Assembly: GCA_002150815.3 (NCBI GenBank)
Contig: NDFF03000383.1
Location: 521,962-585,961 of the forward strand
Origin: Grammothele lineata
Taxonomy: Eukaryota; Basidiomycota; Agaricomycetes; Polyporales; Polyporaceae
Length of the DNA: 64,000 nt
Direction of reading: 5' to 3'
A model generated the notes under the pieces. The model was not told the origin of the DNA. It searched no databases and saw only the letters and a list, made by a program, of their open reading frames with translations. The position numbers and the translations under genes are program-made. This document shows positions 59,493 to 64,000 of this stretch, piece by piece. Each line of letters opens with the position of its first letter. Position 1 is the first letter of the stretch.

Positions 59493-61623
59493 ATGAAAGC
59501 CGCTAAGGTATCCCGAAGCCCGATCATTCAAAGTGGAAGCTGCGTATCTCGGGCGAAATCCCACTCAAGATTCAGGTGCCTACCACTCTGCGTGAGCTGT
59601 GCAGATGGAGTTACGAACGAATGTCGGTTCCGTGGTAAGTGTATTCTATTTCTTTGTCGCGTCTTTTGTGACAGCGGTCGTAGGGTTTCGACAACTAGAA
59701 CCCTCTTCCAATGATGGGGCTGGTGTGGTGTCTTTCGCCAGAGGAATACAACAAGATCCGCTTCTACCCACCGTCTTTAATGTTAAGCCAGATCCCCGGG
59801 TTGCAAGTGAGATGTTGGTCAGTGGCCTACCCCATCATTTGAGCTTATATTGACAGCGTGTGGTGCCAGCGAGGCATTGCTCGTATCCTCCTTCCTGAGC
59901 TGGAAAGCGAATTATTGCATGCAACTCAAGGCTCTACCGTCATCAAGCAGCCAGAGATAGGTTACCGGCTCACATGTGGTGGGTTGAATGACAGTTGACG
60001 ATCGCGTTGAATCGGTTTTACTCATGTTGATCGTTCTTTAAATCATAGATGTTTGCTCGACAGATCTGTTCTCCTCCGCGTGGCTTTGTCCGGATTGCGC
60101 ATTGGAAATCTGTGGCCAATGCCAACAAGATCTCGTGGATTATCCGGTTGACATGGTAAGTAGATGCATACGAAACGAGGCTCAAGTAGCGTTGACTAGC
60201 AACGTAGCCCAGTCACTGGAGCAGGCACTCTACTTGCACGTGTACTGTCCCACATGAACCACGGAGCTTCCTGCCCATTAGTCGGTTCTCCCCACAGCAG
60301 TTAGAGCAACACATCTCTGCTATGAAGAAGGCGATCGCCTACCCGTAAGTGCTGTACACCTCCGCAAAGCCTCCGTATTACTTAGAGTCTTTCAATAGGC
60401 CTCTTAGGAGGCCCCGTAAGACTCTTCCCCCATCCGACTCAAACATCACGATCATCAAAGCGAGCCGCAATTTCTCTGAGATAGATCTTTTCCACCATTG
60501 GAAGGATGGAACACCCCTTCTCATCACCGGCATGAAGCGCTTTATACAGGGAGTTTGGACGCCTACAGCGTTCGCTTGCCATTATGGGTCAATGATGGTG
60601 GCTCCAATTGACTGTGTTACGAACGAAGTGCTCCCACCAATGTCCACGGCCGATTTCTTCGCACTTTTCCAGGATCAATCGTCGAGCGGCAGGGTTCTGA
60701 AGTTGAAGGTAAGTATCATGGCGTCATTTACCGTCAGGTTCGCACTGACGGGCTATAGGACTGGCCCCCAGACACGGAGTTCAACAAGGCGTTTCCAGAC
60801 CTGTGTAAGGCTTATCTTCGCAGCCTTCCGCCGTATTGCCAGAGCATGATTCACTTGGATGGATCGCATAACCTGGCTGCTCACTACCCGTTGAATGGGA
60901 TTTCTCCTGATTTGGGTAAGTCTGCTTCCATCATGTCGTCCCATCTTCCATGTTGGCGCGGCGATGCTTTCCATAGCTGATACGTCATACAGGGCCCAAG
61001 GGCTACCTCGGATTTGGTTTCCAGTCTACCGACAGTCCCCATGGGACGACGAACCTACATTTGGATGTGACTGACGCAGTTAATGTAGCCGTCTACGCGA
61101 CAGACAGTCAGAGACATGCTGCTGTCTGGCACATCTTTCCATACGACTGCAATGACCGAATTCGCCAGTATCTACGTGCTCGAGACCCCAGATTCGAACG
61201 TGACAACCTCGATCCCATTCTATCTCAATCAGTCTACATCTCGCCATCAATGCTGGAAGAACTCGCTTCGCAGTACAATGTCCGGCCCTGGGTGATCAAG
61301 CAGCATGTCAACCAAATGGTCCTCATACCTGCTGGTTGTGCGCATCAGGTACTGGTGATGAAAGCTCTAGTGTTCTGATCCTCGCTCAATGTATTCTACA
61401 GGTCCTCAATGTTCAGAACACAATCAAGGTTGCCTGTGATTTTGTGTCCGTCCAGAATCTCGAACGGGTGAAGCAGATGATTCCTAGTCAGCGTCTGCAT
61501 CGCATTCGACATGACGGACCAGAGGACGTCCTGCAGCTGGGGACCCTACTATGGTATGCGTGGTTATCAGTCTCAGACCATGCTAACCACGTCGAAAATG
61601 TCAGTGTTTGGGTAATATTCTAG
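59493..61623 (+). CDS. KDM3-like JmjC domain protein (putative histone H3K9 demethylase)
   Basis: Nine exons (59493-59634, 59675-59813, 59857-59978, 60049-60155, 60208-60344, 60399-60708, 60759-60915, 60993-61348, 61402-61623) give 563 residues in one frame. Two zinc-binding regions come first (CLPLCVSCADGVTNECRFRG near residue 40; CDVCSTDLF with CPDCALEICGQC near 134-160), then the JmjC domain: DWPPDTEFNKAFPDL, NLAAHYPLNGISPDLGPKGY, metal site HLD (His394, Asp396) and distal His489 in AGCAHQVLN. These residues bind Fe(II), with 2-oxoglutarate and oxygen as co-substrates. KDM3-type enzymes remove methyl groups from H3K9 in the nucleus. Exon 2 needs a GTTGGT donor and a 43-nt intron, the weakest junction. 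An upstream exon probably exists, because the in-frame sequence is open back to about 59,451. An alternative last splice at 61554 would end at 61720. Basidiomycetes carry many KDM3 copies, so the exact role is unknown. Confidence 0.85.
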
Positions 61624-63044
61624 CCTTACGGACCTGACATTGATCTTTGCTTTTCACAACACAGACTGGCAACCATTCCAAGAGCGCAAAGCGACCGCAC
61701 GATGGGCAGGATACAGATAATTCACTCAAGAAGCTCAAATCCTAGGGTACCCAACGTTGCGCTTGTAGACTTGATGGCTAGTGATCATTCCCTGATACAA
61801 TACATGCTCATTATTCCTCCTCATTTACTGTTACGTTTGCTTGTGCTTGTGCATCCGATTCACTTGTTATGCATCCCTACCTCTGGCTGGTATCTTGACG
61901 AAGTCTTGTCGCATGTCGACAGTATGTTGATACAGGTACGATCAACAGGACCACACGCATCCCAAGGCTCAGCACAGATCGACCCACAGAACATCCGGAC
62001 CTGAACCTAGGTCGATAGGCCTCCGAGACCTACATCCGTACAGGTTGTATCCTGCAAGCGAACCGTACACAGAGACCCAGACCCGAGCGGGGCAGGTCGA
62101 GCCGGACAAGATCCGTATCCGGCGGAGAGGCTGGCCACGCGAGCCTAATCCGGCGATGGAGTCCATATCCTGCGAGACCCATACGTAGATCTGTACTTAC
62201 CAGTTGCGGACACTGCTCAATCCACTCGTTATACACGACAGTCTTCATAAAATTAAAGCATCCCATACAACTACACATATCAACTGAGATACTAGGAAGT
62301 AAGTAAGGCGTATCAGCGCATTGCATCGACATGCAGGGTCCAGGGTATGGGCCCCAGCACGGTTTAGCGCATTGGTAGATCGTGGTGTCTGTGAATTCCG
62401 TGTCGTGATTCGTGAATGTCAGGCGGTAGCGTGAAGTCATGAGCTATCACATGGCGAGAGGCAAGCCATCATGCCTGCGAGTGCGACATATTATGCACGA
62501 AAGGGCCAGATCGTATGCCGCCGCCACCGCATCGCAGTTCGACGTACGCGAACGTTGATACGTACCAGTAGGGGGTGCCGTGTCGGTGCACCGACGCGAT
62601 TGAACTTATCACTCCACGACATCGTACCCCACGGTGTTGGAGCGCGGGCGATGTGCCGTACTGAAAGACGGGCAGCGCGGGGGACACATCGTGACGTCAA
62701 TGCACGGGCAGGGTGCGTCCGCTCATTGAGTCGGGGCGCTGCGGCCTCCAGTCACGTTGCGACAACGCATCACAATGGTGGGTCGGGTAGTAGGGAAGAC
62801 CCGACACAGTCGTGTCGCTGGTGCTCCCTGGTCACGACACGGCATACCACTGCAATGCATGTCCGTTACTGTGGATCGCGTTGCCTGGGTTGGGCAGGAA
62901 CCGCGGGCGGGGCGCCGAGCCAGATGTTGACGGGTACGCTGCGTTGACGGGCGGGCTATGCTAGAGCCGCGTGACGCACCCCTCGACCGCAGCAGGGGAA
63001 AGACGAAATGAAAGCGTACCTATGATTCCTCGTAGCAAAACTCC

Positions 63045-63070
63045 ATAACGGGGCAACATAACGGGGCAAC
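63045..63070. repeat. Tandem duplication of a 13-bp unit
   Basis: ATAACGGGGCAAC is present twice head to tail with no mismatch. Confidence 0.9.
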
Positions 63071-63210
63071 AGACCGCGCCCAATACCAGAGGCGAAGTGT
63101 TGCCATGCAGGGGTACGGTGGTCGACGAGCCGCGACGGCCCTTGCGCGGAGGTTGGCGGGACGCATCACTCGACGATGAGGGAACATCTTCGTTGTTGGC
63201 AAACTGGCCC

Positions 63211-63236
63211 GACCTACGCATCGCGATGCGTAGGTC
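63211..63236. repeat. Perfect 26-bp palindrome
   Basis: GACCTACGCATCG is followed directly by its exact reverse complement. It lies 45 bp from the sharp edge of the inverted duplication at 63,282. Confidence 0.95.
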
Positions 63237-63281
63237 ACGAATGCGGGGAAGAACATGTTGAACCGATGCTCAGCCTTATCG

Positions 63282-64000
63282 ACGCAGACACTGTATAGGA
63301 CCGAGCATGCGCATGTAGCTGAAACATCGACGACATTAACATACAGTGGCATAGCACGAAACGAGGAGACGAGCGAAGAACATACGAGTACGTGTACCCG
63401 AGCAACTGGTTGGCTGGCCACAGTTGCAGATGGTCCCAAGTTGTCCGTGAGCTTCGCGACAAACTGGGACTCAACGAGTAGCTGGTGGTTCATCAGACTT
63501 GGTACTGTCTGATCTCTGAAGACCAGTCCCGAGGACTGTTAAGAAGGCGTACCGATTACGAAGAACGGGCGAACACACGTGCATTATGTGGTTATGCTAG
63601 GAAATCAGATGTTGCGTCCGATGATGTAAGTCGTCACATGCCGTGCAATCAACGCCCATTTTGGCCGACGGGTATCCTGGTACAGCCAAAGTCAAGGCAT
63701 AGATCGTAGCGTTACCGAGACCGGGCCTAGAGTGCGTACTCACAAGACCGACGGTGGGATCACGGGCAGCGCGTGTTTCGAACTTGAACTTGGAGGAGCT
63801 TGAAGGAGATTCTTAGGAGAAGGCAAACGGTCCGTTCGGTCGGGGTGCATCGCTACCAGATATGTATCGACCGGTATCGTGGTCCAATGCTCTCGTTGAG
63901 CTACTGTCTGTACTAAAACAAGTGGAGGATCGGAGGACGAACGGCGGTGTGTGTGTTACGGTGCGCGCGCGACGGTCTCCAAGTCAATACTTACGTCGAG
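63282..64000 (-). repeat. Right arm of the 719-bp inverted duplication, running off the window
   Basis: Reverse complement of 18,422-19,140. It contains only the first helicase piece (NHQLLVESQFVAKLTDNL to the second exon start) and none of the downstream helicase sequence, so the breakpoint cuts the pseudogene. Beyond 64,000 the duplication probably continues. Confidence 0.9.

Larger units (their letters stand above)
61624..63281. other. Gap with tandem repeat and palindrome
   Basis: No gene is supported. Frames at 62.4-62.9 kb are Arg/Thr-rich on the plus strand and mirrored on the minus strand. The last 250 bp hold a 13-bp tandem duplication and a perfect palindrome close to the edge of the inverted duplication. 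Confidence 0.45.

Overview
The window is nuclear DNA from a filamentous basidiomycete, most likely an Agaricomycete such as a polypore. Every recognisable gene is cut by many short GT-AG introns (mostly 45-80 nt). The MAP kinase, the F-box/leucine-rich proteins, the Zn2Cys6 proteins, the KDM3-like JmjC protein and a TET/JBP-like relic all read like the families that fill Agaricomycete genomes. I found no tRNA, rRNA or CRISPR array that I would defend. Exon limits are inferred from splice motifs and frame continuity, without transcript data.

Layout. At 1-1.4 kb lies the 5' part of an ERK-type MAP kinase (minus strand, running off the window). From 1.4 to 6.9 kb there is GC-rich sequence without a gene I recognise. 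An F-box gene lies at 6.9-8.3 kb and a small HicA-like gene at 10.3-10.8 kb. From 11 to 18 kb I see mostly decayed, frame-broken coding remnants. A degenerate fragment of a Brr2-type RNA helicase gene follows at 18.9-19.8 kb. Part of its region (18,422-19,140) recurs inverted at the far end of the window (63,282-64,000). A Zn2Cys6 gene lies at 20.5-21.8 kb. The largest object is a 22-exon Mutator-like transposase gene at 23.3-30.1 kb. Its joined exons encode AT-hook, DDE, SWIM finger and two Ulp1-type protease domains, with one frameshift.

The right half holds a second F-box/LRR gene (33.5-35.0 kb), a putative 3-kb element flanked by TA with short inverted ends (35.3-38.3 kb), a second Zn2Cys6 gene (38.7-40.0 kb), a small coiled-coil orphan (42.8 kb), a gene ending in an RNase H1-type hybrid-binding domain (about 45.3-46.7 kb), a 1.75-kb element with inverted ends (46.9-48.6 kb), an orphan 681-residue protein with a C-terminal membrane helix (51.3-53.8 kb), a TET/JBP-like pseudogene (54.2-55.4 kb), a CsbD-like pseudogene (57.5-58.2 kb) and a well-preserved KDM3-like JmjC gene (59.5-61.6 kb).

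Overall this looks like a transposon-rich accessory region bordering a conserved signalling gene. Nothing forms a metabolic cluster. The common themes are mobile elements, expanded regulatory families and chromatin-type oxygenases. The most interesting items are the transposase with tandem proteases, the HicA-like eukaryotic gene and the 719-bp inverted duplication with a perfect palindrome at its edge.
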